A DNA stretch of 64,000 bases from Fibrobacterota bacterium (GTDB taxonomy: Bacteria > Fibrobacterota > Chitinivibrionia > Chitinivibrionales > FEN-1185). The notes beneath the pieces were generated by a model. The model was not told the origin of the DNA. It saw nothing but the letters and a program-made list of their open reading frames with translations, and made no database searches. The stretch lies in contig PLWQ01000020.1 of the NCBI GenBank assembly GCA_003165595.1, positions 103,815 to 167,814 of the forward strand, read 5' to 3'. Of this stretch, positions 42,611 to 52,100 are shown piece after piece; position 1 is the stretch's first letter; each line of letters starts with the position of its first letter. The position numbers and the translations under genes were made by a program.

Positions 42611-43297
42611 ATGAAAGAAGTCCGGTCTGCTTCAACTCGCAGATTTTTGATCACGGCATTGCTGGCGACCTCGTCGATTTTTGCCCAAGCCCCCACAACC
42701 GCCAACACTCACAAGGAGGCGAATATGAAGAAGTCCATCGGAGCCAAGACCTTTGTTTTTCCCACTCCCGTTTTTGTCGTAGGATCGTACGACAAAGCCG
42801 ATAAGCCGGATGCAATGGTCGTTGCCTGGGGTGGAATTTGTTGTTCCAAACCGCCGTGTGTTGCCATCTCAATAAGGGAAGCCACCTACACCTACGGCAA
42901 TATCATGGCGCGCAAGGCGTTTACAATCAGCATTCCTTCCGAGAAATACATCCAGGAAGCCGATTACTTCGGGATGGTTTCCGGCCGCACGGAGGACAAA
43001 TTCGCCGCCACGAAGCTCACGCCCGTCAAGAGCGATCTGGTGGATGCGCCGTATGTAAAGGAGTTCCCTTTTGTCGTTGAATGCTCCGTAATCCAGACTG
43101 TCAAGATCGGATCACATACGATGTTCGTGGGCGAAATCAAGGACGTAAAGGCCGACGAGGCGGTGCTGGGGAAGGACGACGCGCCGGACATCGAGAAGAT
43201 AAAGCCCATGATTTTCGACCCGGTTGACCGCGCCTATTACGGCATCGGCAGCTATCTGGGCGATGCATTTGCGGAGGGAAAGAAGTTGCAGAAATAG
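42611..43297 (+). CDS. Flavin reductase family protein with two possible starts
   Basis: 228 residues from the ATG at 42611 (AAAGGAG seven bases upstream) or 190 from the in-frame ATG at 42725 (AAGGAGG six bases upstream). The short form begins [20 protein letters not shown], the normal family start, and is cytosolic. The long form adds a basic, hydrophobic signal-like segment ([17 protein letters not shown]). The FMN-binding split-barrel fold shows [35 protein letters not shown] and [19 protein letters not shown]. Such enzymes reduce flavins or bind FMN as electron carriers. Both sites look functional, so two isoforms are possible. Confidence 0.88.
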   Translation: MKEVRSASTRRFLITALLATSSIFAQAPTTANTHKEANMKKSIGAKTFVFPTPVFVVGSYDKADKPDAMVVAWGGICCSKPPCVAISIREATYTYGNIMARKAFTISIPSEKYIQEADYFGMVSGRTEDKFAATKLTPVKSDLVDAPYVKEFPFVVECSVIQTVKIGSHTMFVGEIKDVKADEAVLGKDDAPDIEKIKPMIFDPVDRAYYGIGSYLGDAFAEGKKLQK

Positions 43298-43365
43298 GAG
43301 TATGTGCCGAGGTCGTAGTCGTGGCATTCCGTCAATGGGGCCGGCTTGCGCGGTCCTGCTTTTTC

Positions 43366-43395
43366 TTGCTTGCGTGCGCGCTCCGGTGGTATACT
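43366..43395 (+). promoter_or_regulatory. Promoter for the 43442 gene
   Basis: TTGCTT at 43366-43371, 18-base spacer, TATACT at 43390-43395; 46 bases before the ATG. Confidence 0.55.
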
Positions 43396-43441
43396 AAGGG
43401 GAGTGCGGGGAAATTTGTTTCACCTGAACCCGGACCTTCCC

Positions 43442-45031
43442 ATGCCGCAAATCGCTTCCCGAATTCTATCTGCTGCAATTTTCTCTCTCTGCATTTTCTC
43501 TTTTTCACAGGCCGCCAATCGCTTCGTTTCCGCTTCCGCAAGCAGCGCGGGGGACGGCAGCCTGGCTCATCCGTTCTCAACCATCCAAGCTGCGTCGGAT
43601 TCCACCAACCCCGGCGATACCGTGTTCATTATGAACGGCACGTACACCAACAGCTGGTGGAACGGCACGGTCGTCAACATCACCCGCTCGGGTTCGGCGT
43701 CGGCGTGGATCGTGTACACGGCGTATCCGACCCACCATCCGAAACTTCAGTTTAACGGCTGGGGCGGGGTCTACATCACCGGCGCAAGCTACATTGAAGT
43801 GAGCGGGTTCGAAATAATCGGTAACAACGCGGCCATGGATTCGGCAACTGCCTTTGGCGATAGGGCCGACGGCAACAACTGCCTCACTTCCGGCAACGGC
43901 ATCATGTGTTACCAGAGCGGCACGTCTCCGTACCCGCACCATATTGCCATACGAAAGTGCATTGTACATGATTGCGGCGGAGGGGGAATCTCCACGCAAA
44001 CGACCGATTACATCACCATCGAAGAGAACACCGTGTACAACAACGCCTGGTATTCCCCCTACGACTGCAGCGGGATATCACTGGGCTGGAATTCCAATTA
44101 CGATAACGACACGACCAATTACAGGGTTTTTGTGCGCCGTAACAGCTGCTTTGCAAACAAGAATTGCATTCCCGCCATTCAGGGGGGCACCGTTCCCACG
44201 GACGGGGAAGGCATCATCATCGACATTCAGGACGGCACGGCAGGCAATGTCCCGGCCTATACGGGGCGGATGCTGCTTGAAAACAACCTGGTGTTCAACA
44301 ACGGCGGAGACGGCATAACGCTTTTCAAGACTAATCACGTGGACGTTTTCAATAACACGGCATATCTGAACGACCAAACAGCCCAGATAAACCGGGGGCA
44401 GATCTTTCCGAATCAGGGCAAAAACACCAGGATACTCAACAACATTATGTTCGCTCCGGCAGGCAGGAGCGTCTTGCAGGACTGCTGCCCGAACTCAAAT
44501 CTCACGGTCGACTACAACCTGTTCTGGAGCGCAAGCGGCAGTCCCTCCGCATCCCAAATCGGGAAAACCGGGACGCATGACAAAAAGGCAGATCCGCTGT
44601 TTGTAAAGCCTTCCGTTGATCCGGCCGTCGCGGACTTTCACCTTACTGCGGGAAGCCCCGCCATTGACGCGGGAACCTCCGCCGGCGCGCCGGCTGTGGA
44701 TTTCGACGGCAACCCGCGGCCGTGGGGAGCCGGCATTGACATTGGCGCATACGAATACGGCGCAGGTTCGGCCGTGAGACCGGCGCATGCCCAAGCGGCA
44801 GCAGCCCCCGCAATCACCGTGTTCCAAAACTCTCGCGGCCGCAGCGTGCACATTCGCCTGGCGTCGCCGGGCGACATCGCCGTTTTCAGGATGGACGGAG
44901 CGCTCGTGGCCTCTTTCAAGAATGTGGCCGCCGCCGAATGGAAGGCAGCGGGAGCGGCAGGCGGAGTATATTTTGTCAATGCAACCGTCAATGGCGAGCG
45001 CTTGCTGCGCAGGCTTCCGGTGCTGAAATAG
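43442..45031 (+). CDS. Exported right-handed beta-helix protein (polysaccharide-lyase-like)
   Basis: 529 residues from the ATG at 43442, which starts a signal peptide (RILSAAIFSLCIFSFSQA). It opens with the motif of PL9-like/pectate-lyase-like helices, FSTIQAASDSTNPGDTVFIMNGTY, and continues with coils such as YIEVSGFEIIGNNA, GISTQTTDYITIEENTVYNN, LLENNLVFNNGGDGITLFK, ending HLTAGSPAIDAGTSAGAP and DFDGNPRPWGAGIDIGAYEY, the usual close of these domains. The last ~80 residues form a shortened C-terminal sorting-type beta domain. Catalytic residues are not assignable, so lyase activity is a possibility only. A heparinase-like gene follows 89 bases later. Confidence 0.82.
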   Translation: MPQIASRILSAAIFSLCIFSFSQAANRFVSASASSAGDGSLAHPFSTIQAASDSTNPGDTVFIMNGTYTNSWWNGTVVNITRSGSASAWIVYTAYPTHHPKLQFNGWGGVYITGASYIEVSGFEIIGNNAAMDSATAFGDRADGNNCLTSGNGIMCYQSGTSPYPHHIAIRKCIVHDCGGGGISTQTTDYITIEENTVYNNAWYSPYDCSGISLGWNSNYDNDTTNYRVFVRRNSCFANKNCIPAIQGGTVPTDGEGIIIDIQDGTAGNVPAYTGRMLLENNLVFNNGGDGITLFKTNHVDVFNNTAYLNDQTAQINRGQIFPNQGKNTRILNNIMFAPAGRSVLQDCCPNSNLTVDYNLFWSASGSPSASQIGKTGTHDKKADPLFVKPSVDPAVADFHLTAGSPAIDAGTSAGAPAVDFDGNPRPWGAGIDIGAYEYGAGSAVRPAHAQAAAAPAITVFQNSRGRSVHIRLASPGDIAVFRMDGALVASFKNVAAAEWKAAGAAGGVYFVNATVNGERLLRRLPVLK

Positions 45032-45120
45032 AACGTATCGATAGAAGCGGCTTTTGAAGAGTTCTTTGTGCACGGGCACCGTTTCCCGAAAAACAAACCT
45101 CATCCGTCGGAGGCACTCGC

Positions 45121-47727
45121 ATGAAGAATATCGCGGGCCTGACGATTAACGGTACGATCATCGCACTGGCATTAATCACCCTGGCCTCGGGCCAGTCCAT
45201 CGTCGTCCAGCCGCCGCTCAACACCTTTGTCATGCGCTCCGATCTGGCAGGCGCGCATCCCCGCCTGTACTTCACCCAGGCCGATATCCCCGCCATCAAA
45301 CAACGAGCGCTGGGGCCGTGCTCCTGGTTTTACAAGAAGGCGAAAAGTGACTTCGGCGGGTATGTGTCCCAGCGCACGCCTGACGCTCCGGGCACGTGGA
45401 AAGACTATCTCTTCGGCTTCTGGGGTCAGTTTTCGATGTGTATGTTCTACCTTGTCGAAGGTGACACGGCCTATGCCAACACGGCGCGGTCATGGGCGCT
45501 CTACTATGCCGGGCGGTCCGACTGGCTCGCCGACGACCTGGTTCCCATGGACATTACCTCGGGCATGGCATTGACGTATGATATTTTGTACAGTTACTTG
45601 TCGCCAACGGACCGCGCCACACTGCGGACCGCCCTCAAGCGCTCGATCGACACCATCCAGCCGCGGTTCGCGGTGGGTCAGTATTGGACCGAGGACTATC
45701 AGAACAACCACATGCACAACCGGATACACGGTCTGGCCAGCGCGTCGTTTGCGATTTACGGCGACGATCCGGCGACCAACGTTCAGACCGCCGCTGATCT
45801 TGCCGTCGGGTGCTTCACGAAGGTGACCCAATGGCTGCCCGACGACGGCAGCACGCACGAAGGATCGGGCTACTGGGACTACGGCTATCCCTGGGTGGCG
45901 CGCACGGCTGTGCTCATGAACCATGTGACCGGCGTCGATCTGACAGCGGGCAAGCCGCACTTCACAAACGACTATCTCTATCGGTTGTATATGACGACGC
46001 CCGGGTGGAACAACATGTTCAACATCGGCGACGCATCCGAGGGAGCGCCCAGTAACGCGGAAGCGTGGCTGCCCGGGATCGCGCGCAGCCGCGACGCCGC
46101 TGCGGACTCCGTGGTGCGGCGGTTGATGAAGGAACAGTCCGGCGGATTTTACCAGCAGACCATGTGGGGCGTGCTTTGGTACGACGACACGCTGGCGCCG
46201 CAACCATATGCGACGCTGCCCTTGTACCGGTTCTGGCCCGACCTTGAGATGTTCTCGATTCGCAGCTCCTGGGCCGACACGGCAACAGGGTTCGTGTTCA
46301 AATGCGGGCCTCCGGGCGGAAACCACATGCAACAGTTGCGAAACGGCAATTACGTAAACGTCGCGCACGATCACCCGGACCAGAACCATTTCCTTTTGTT
46401 TTCCGGGGGCAAGATGCTTGCGCAGGACGACGGATATCCTGAGGACAACAAGCTGACGCGGAGTCACAACACCGTCCTGATTGACACACTCGGGCAGACC
46501 AATGAAGGCGGCCAGTGGTATCAGCCGTTCGACTACGGCCTCACGGGCCATCTGAGCGACGTCATGCTGTCCGGCTCAAGCGCATGCGCCGCCGGTGATG
46601 CCTCGAAATTGTATACAAACGCAAGCAAATTCGTGCGGCACATCGCTTTTGTCGAAGGCGGGTATGTAATATCGATTGACGATCTGAAAGGAACGGGCAC
46701 CGCGGCGCACGCTTTCAACTGGCGGCTGCACAAAACCGGTACCTGGACAAACGGCCAGGCCGGCGAATTTATCGTAACCGATTCGGCGAACATGCGTCTT
46801 GACATCCGCTTTCTTGAGCCGCCGGTGGCCAGCCTGCAAAGCGCGTTCCTTCCCGTTGATCCTCTGGTTGCCACGTCGCACCCGTGCCTGTCGGTGACGA
46901 CCCGCGCGCCGTCGGCACATTTTACCGTGGTCCTGGTGCCGCAGCACAACAATGTGCCGGTGCTTGCCAGCAGCTTGCTCTCTGCGACCGGCGGGACAGC
47001 CGTGCAGGTTCAGGGCGGCGCCTTCACCGATGTTTTCGCCATGCGTTCCGATTCCACAAAATTGACAGCAGGGAACATTCAGTCGGATGGATCCAACATT
47101 CTGGTACGCACGCAAAATGCTTCAACCACATTTGCAATGATGACGCGCGGCACGGTTATATCTGTCGCCGGAAAGACAATGGCCGGGTCGGCCCTGAGTG
47201 CAAACATGTCATGGCGCAGCGGATCTCAAGCAGTGACGATCGAGGCGGAGCCGTCGTACAACACCGCCGGCGGCAGCGATACGATTCTTGCGGGCGGATT
47301 GACCGGCGGGAGCCAGTACACCGCAACCGTCGATAACTCGGCGTCTCTTGTGTTGACAGCAGCGGCCGACGGCACGGTACGGGTACCCGTGAATCTGACA
47401 AAGCGCGTGACCATTGTGATGACAAAGGGTAATGGTGTTACCGCCGATCGTTACATAAAAGCGCCAGGGCGAATCTCGATTTTGCCCTGTGGAACCGGAG
47501 TCGCATTTACCATTCCGTCGGGCGGAACCACGGGCGCGTCGGTCGCGATTTACAGCCAGCAGGGACGTTTGGTCTGGAGATGGGGCGGCACAAACTGCGA
47601 CGCGGAGCAACGTATACTCTGGCCGGGAATTGGAGAAAACAACCGTGAAGCGCCCGCGGGGGTGTATTGCGCAATGGTCAAGATCGGGAACTGCAGCAGG
47701 ACGGCGGCGTTTGCGGTGGTGAGGTAA
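45121..47727 (+). CDS. Heparinase II/III-like polysaccharide lyase, exported
   Basis: 868 residues with a signal peptide (NGTIIALALITLASGQ). After a short linker, residues about 35-390 form the alpha/alpha toroid with HPRLYFTQADIPAIKQ at its start and NNHMHNRIHGLASASFAIYGD in the cleft. The heparinase II/III beta-sandwich begins near 400 and carries VAHDHPDQNHFLLFSGGKML, equivalent to the family HxHxDxxSF motif. The last ~80 residues (VAIYSQQGRLVWRW, APAGVYCAMVKI) are the surface-sorting-type domain shared with other exported proteins here. Likely degrades a uronic-acid polymer such as alginate or a glycosaminoglycan; the substrate is not determinable. Confidence 0.88.
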   Translation: MKNIAGLTINGTIIALALITLASGQSIVVQPPLNTFVMRSDLAGAHPRLYFTQADIPAIKQRALGPCSWFYKKAKSDFGGYVSQRTPDAPGTWKDYLFGFWGQFSMCMFYLVEGDTAYANTARSWALYYAGRSDWLADDLVPMDITSGMALTYDILYSYLSPTDRATLRTALKRSIDTIQPRFAVGQYWTEDYQNNHMHNRIHGLASASFAIYGDDPATNVQTAADLAVGCFTKVTQWLPDDGSTHEGSGYWDYGYPWVARTAVLMNHVTGVDLTAGKPHFTNDYLYRLYMTTPGWNNMFNIGDASEGAPSNAEAWLPGIARSRDAAADSVVRRLMKEQSGGFYQQTMWGVLWYDDTLAPQPYATLPLYRFWPDLEMFSIRSSWADTATGFVFKCGPPGGNHMQQLRNGNYVNVAHDHPDQNHFLLFSGGKMLAQDDGYPEDNKLTRSHNTVLIDTLGQTNEGGQWYQPFDYGLTGHLSDVMLSGSSACAAGDASKLYTNASKFVRHIAFVEGGYVISIDDLKGTGTAAHAFNWRLHKTGTWTNGQAGEFIVTDSANMRLDIRFLEPPVASLQSAFLPVDPLVATSHPCLSVTTRAPSAHFTVVLVPQHNNVPVLASSLLSATGGTAVQVQGGAFTDVFAMRSDSTKLTAGNIQSDGSNILVRTQNASTTFAMMTRGTVISVAGKTMAGSALSANMSWRSGSQAVTIEAEPSYNTAGGSDTILAGGLTGGSQYTATVDNSASLVLTAAADGTVRVPVNLTKRVTIVMTKGNGVTADRYIKAPGRISILPCGTGVAFTIPSGGTTGASVAIYSQQGRLVWRWGGTNCDAEQRILWPGIGENNREAPAGVYCAMVKIGNCSRTAAFAVVR

Positions 47728-47787
47728 GTCACTACCGCAAAACCATCCCTCGCCGGTTGCTTTGGGGCTGCACTAACTCGCTGTTAT

Positions 47788-48957
47788 TTACAACAGGGTT
47801 TCAACGCCGGCATGTTTGAAGGGGTTGAACACTCTGATTCCCCGGACGGTGGTCTGAAGGTCGCCGTTGTAAAGTACCGCGCCGCCTTCGCAGCGCCCGG
47901 CGCCGGCGACCAGCTTGAACCGCTCTATGCCCTGCAAAAACGATTCGTTGAACGTGGCCGCGGATTTTATTTCAACGGGAAAAAGCCTGCTTCCCCTTTT
48001 AAGGATTAAATCGACTTCGTTTCCGTGGCTGTCGCGATAGAAGTACATGTCCGGACGTCTGTCGAGATTATGATACGCTTTCAGGAATTCGAGGATGATG
48101 AAGTTTTCGTACAGTCCTCCCCGGAGAGGATCGCGGGAAAGTTGCTTCCCGTCGGTGATTCCGAGCAGAAAGGCGGCCAAACCGGTGTCCGTGAAATAAA
48201 TTTTAGGAGATTTCATTACGCGCTTGCTTATGTTCTGAAAATATGGCTGCAGTTCAAATACGATATAGGACGATTTTAGTACGCTTATCCAGCTTTTTAT
48301 CGTCGTAGAGGAAACCCCGGCATCATTGCCGAGCGATACAAGGTTGCTCAGCTGCCCTACACGGCCTGCGACAAGCGTTAAAAACTGCTGGAACGATCCG
48401 AGGTTCTGCAGATTGATGAGCGAGCGGACGTCTCGTTCGACATACGTTTGAACATAGCTGTTGAAGAAACGGTTTGTCTGAAGTTTTTTATCGTGAAGGC
48501 GGGGAAAGCCGCCTGAAACGATGCAAGGAAACGGTTCGAACTTCTTATGATACTGTTCCAGTTCCTTCAGGGAAAAAGGCAACAAGGTCAGTATAGAGGT
48601 GCGCCCCGCAAGCGACTGGCTCACCGACTCGTGGAGCGCAGGCTGGTGGCTGCCCGTCAGAATGAACATGCCTTCGGATTGCTTTTTGTCTACAATTCCC
48701 TGTATATACGAAAGCAGGTGCGGAGTACGCTGGATCTCGTCGAGGATGCCTCCATCGGGCAATTCATTGAGAAAACCCCGCGGATCAATTTCGGCCGTTC
48801 GACGCACCTCGGGATCTTCGAGTGAAAAATACGGCTTCTTCGGAAACGTCATCCGTACCAGGGTCGTTTTACCCGATTGCCGCGGACCGAAAACGGTGAC
48901 AACCGGGTACTCCTTGGCCGCGGCGAGCAGTTCATGGGAAATAATTCGATTAACCAT
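47788..48957 (-). CDS. AAA ATPase with DUF4143 (nuclease-like) domain
   Basis: 389 residues. Walker A is GPRQSGKTTLV (residues 24-34) and Walker B ILDEIQR; the sensor phrase ILTGSHQPAL follows. The C-terminal DUF4143 part ends with NEVDLILKRGSRLFPVEIKS, the PD-(D/E)xK pattern (Asp, Glu-x-Lys) of a nuclease fold. Family members are common as single, mobile accessory genes of unclear function, possibly defence-related. Its promoter ends seven bases before the ATG and there is no ribosome-binding site, which predicts a leaderless mRNA. Confidence 0.9.
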   Translation of the reverse strand: MVNRIISHELLAAAKEYPVVTVFGPRQSGKTTLVRMTFPKKPYFSLEDPEVRRTAEIDPRGFLNELPDGGILDEIQRTPHLLSYIQGIVDKKQSEGMFILTGSHQPALHESVSQSLAGRTSILTLLPFSLKELEQYHKKFEPFPCIVSGGFPRLHDKKLQTNRFFNSYVQTYVERDVRSLINLQNLGSFQQFLTLVAGRVGQLSNLVSLGNDAGVSSTTIKSWISVLKSSYIVFELQPYFQNISKRVMKSPKIYFTDTGLAAFLLGITDGKQLSRDPLRGGLYENFIILEFLKAYHNLDRRPDMYFYRDSHGNEVDLILKRGSRLFPVEIKSAATFNESFLQGIERFKLVAGAGRCEGGAVLYNGDLQTTVRGIRVFNPFKHAGVETLL

Positions 48958-48964
48958 GGTTCAA

Positions 48965-48993
48965 TAATACATCAATGTTGTGTAAATATCAAG
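48965..48993 (-). promoter_or_regulatory. Promoter giving a probable leaderless mRNA for the DUF4143 ATPase
   Basis: Minus strand: TTGATA (48993-48988), 17-base spacer, TATTAT (48970-48965). Only seven bases (TGAACC.) separate it from the ATG at 48957, so transcription should start at or next to the A of ATG. Confidence 0.7.
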
Positions 48994-49187
48994 TCAAACT
49001 TTTGATTTACACATTATGTTGTTCGAGGATTTTGATTTGTGCGGCGGATTCAGGCAAGGATCAAGTTCGCGAAAAACGGTCAAGAGCGCTGTCGTCGACG
49101 ATAGGCGGCGGACGCACGACGGGATGCGCGAGGAGCTCGTGCGTTTCATTTGTCATCTAAGGGCCAAATTCAGAATTTCTGTAATTT

Positions 49188-52100
49188 TCAATTTTTGATG
49201 CATCGGACGCTAAAACCGAAAACATTGCTGAAGCTGTTATGGCCTACATCCGCAGCATTATAACTTATGCTACGGTACAACGAAATTGCCGCTCCACTCG
49301 CCGTAGATGACCACCAAACACCGGTGCCGCCAACATAATCGAACGTACCATCATTGATACGTTCACCACCCGGAAGCGCAAAAAAACCGAACGTATTAGT
49401 AGCACCAGCATTAGGAGAGGCCCAATGCGCCGTGCCCGTTTCTTTCAACAGCCCCCCTGCCACAGCATCTCCGCCAAGGTATGTTATTAGCACAGTCCAT
49501 TCGGAGTCCGTGGGCACATGCCAGCCTGTCGGGGCCAGTTTCCCCGTGTTTACGGTATACCAGTTGTATAGTGCTCCATAGATGTTCCCATAGATAATTG
49601 AATCATTATACCAGCAATACGCCGGAGTCGTAAGATTACTCCACGTAGTACCATCCGTTACCAATTGAATGGCAGAACCATCATTGTACCTGGTGGTCTT
49701 CAGATTCTGTGCCATCCAGACTTGCGTTCCGATTGTGACCGTTTGGTAGACATTTCCATCTGTATCGGTGACAGAAACTGTTGTCGAATTCAGTGTCAGG
49801 ATTGCCCCGGTGCTTGTTGCATTCGGTAAAGTACCATTCGATACCGTGACAGTATATGTCCCCGCATCGGCCGCCTGAACATTCGCTATTGAATAGCTCG
49901 ACGATGTTGCCCCTAGGATTGCCGCATTATTCTTATACCACTGATACACAAGTGGAGCCGTTCCCGTAACCACAACAGAAAACGTGTCGTTCTGTCCTAC
50001 GGCAAGGGTATCCGATTTTGGTTGAGTGATAATGCTCGGTGCTGTGGGTACAGGATTTCCTTTTATGCAACGGACGCTGAAACCGTGACCTCTGTTGTAT
50101 TCGTGAGGGTAAACACCAGCGCTACTGTAGTTCAAGTCCCGGTCCCATGCATTGGAACCAGAGCTGGCCGTAGACGACCACCAGTAGCCATTGCCTTCAA
50201 TGGCGCTAAATGTACCATCACTATTATGAAATCCTCCCGGCAACGCCGAAAAGCCAGTCTCATTTGTCGCGCCGAGATTTGGAGATATCCAATGCGACGA
50301 ACCGGTTTCTTTCAGTTTCCCTCCTGCCACAGTCAAACCACCAAGGTATGTAGTGAGCACGGTCCACTCGGAATCAGTTGGAGCATGCCAGCCCGTCGGC
50401 GCCAGATTACCTGTATTCACGGCGTACCAATTATACAGCGCACCATAGGTGATTCCATATGAAGCTGAATCGTCATACCAACAATAGCCCGGTGTCAAGA
50501 GTGCAGCCCACGAATTCGCTGTTACCAGCGGTATTGGGTTGCCGTCGTTGAACCTGGTAGTCTTCAAGTTTTCGACCATCCAGACTTGCGTCCCTATTGT
50601 TACTGTTTGGTAAACATTCCCATCAATATCCGTGACTGTGCTCCCAACTGTTTGTGGCGTCGCCGTCTGCACCGAACTCAACCCCGATTCTCCCGCAGCA
50701 TTCACTGCCGTCATGCCTACGGCATACTGTGTACCGTCTGTCAAACTACCGAGAACATACGGCGAAGTAACGCCGGTTACTTTTGTCCCGGCAACCGTTA
50801 CAATTGCGGCAGCAGCGTAGTACAGGTTGTATGACGTGGCACCGGATACAGGACTCCAGCTTACAGATATTTTCCCGTCGCCGGCTACTGCACTTGAAAT
50901 TGTGGGCGCGGTTGGAAGTACAACAGCAGTGGCAGAGCGGGCACACCGGAACCCGTCGCTATTGTTATGGTCACCTATATTGAGATATGTGCGATACGAT
51001 GAGTAAAGATGTACAGGAGCTTCAGCCCACGGTCCGCCTCTTAACACATATGCAGTTCCTGTTGCCGGTCCGATTGGATTTGTCCGGACGGTGGTATCAA
51101 CTCCGGCATATAGATCATTGCAATGCTCCCATAGGTTTCCTGTCATGTCATACAATCCCCATGCGTTTGGGGTTTTTGTTGCAACCGGATGCGTCGTTCC
51201 GTTGGAATTGCCAACCCACCATGCAAAATTATTTATTCCATTCGTATCGGCACCCCAATAATATGCTGTTGTTGTTCCGGCCCTGCATGCATATTCCCAT
51301 TCGGACTCGGTAGGTAACCGGTATCCATTTCTGGAATAGTTAATTTTTATTCCCGTTAATCCCGTGCAACCGTTTCCCGCAGGTCCTATAATGTTTGTAA
51401 AGGAATACACCGTATCCTTACCGTCTGCTTTGCTCCGCTTGTTGCAATACAAGACCGCATCAAACCAAGTGACATTTTCGACTGGCCGTCTTGTGTCACC
51501 TGTAAATTGCGAAGGATTGACGCTCATCAACCCTTGATAATCAACTTGCGTTACAAGCGTAGTGTCAATGTAGAATGATGAAACTGTCACCGGATGTGTT
51601 GGCTCCGCAATTCCCGCTTGGCCCATCTGGTAGGTATCTCCATTTAGCAACCTCATCCCTCCTACCGCGAGGCCATATGATTTTTTAACGACTTTTACGA
51701 CCCATTTGAGGGTATCAAACCCGCCTTTTCCATCCCCAGCCATTACAGAAAGTGATTTGTTGCCGGTATCTCCAGGTGCCGGGGTCCATACCAATAGTCC
51801 AGTCTTGCTTCCAATTGACAGCTCGGCAGGAGCTGACAGAATAGAATATCTTATGGAATCACCATCAGGGTCAGTTGCCAGTAACGTGCCTTTGTATAGG
51901 TTCCCAACCGTATCTACTGCAGCCATATCCGTTGATTGGGTTACAAACTTGGGTGGATGGTTAAGTGCCGATACAACGGTAATTGTCCATGCTATGTCTA
52001 CAGACGCAGATGAATCGTCCGAAACCCGCGCAGAAACCGCAAATGTTCCGGTAGCCGATGGTGTCCATGTTACGATGCCGGAACTGCTTCCTATGGCAAG

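Noticed and set aside
49016..49198. 60-codon plus-strand frame behind the DUF4143 ATPase gene
   Set aside because: No ribosome-binding site, no family resemblance, and it overlaps the end of the FISUMP gene.
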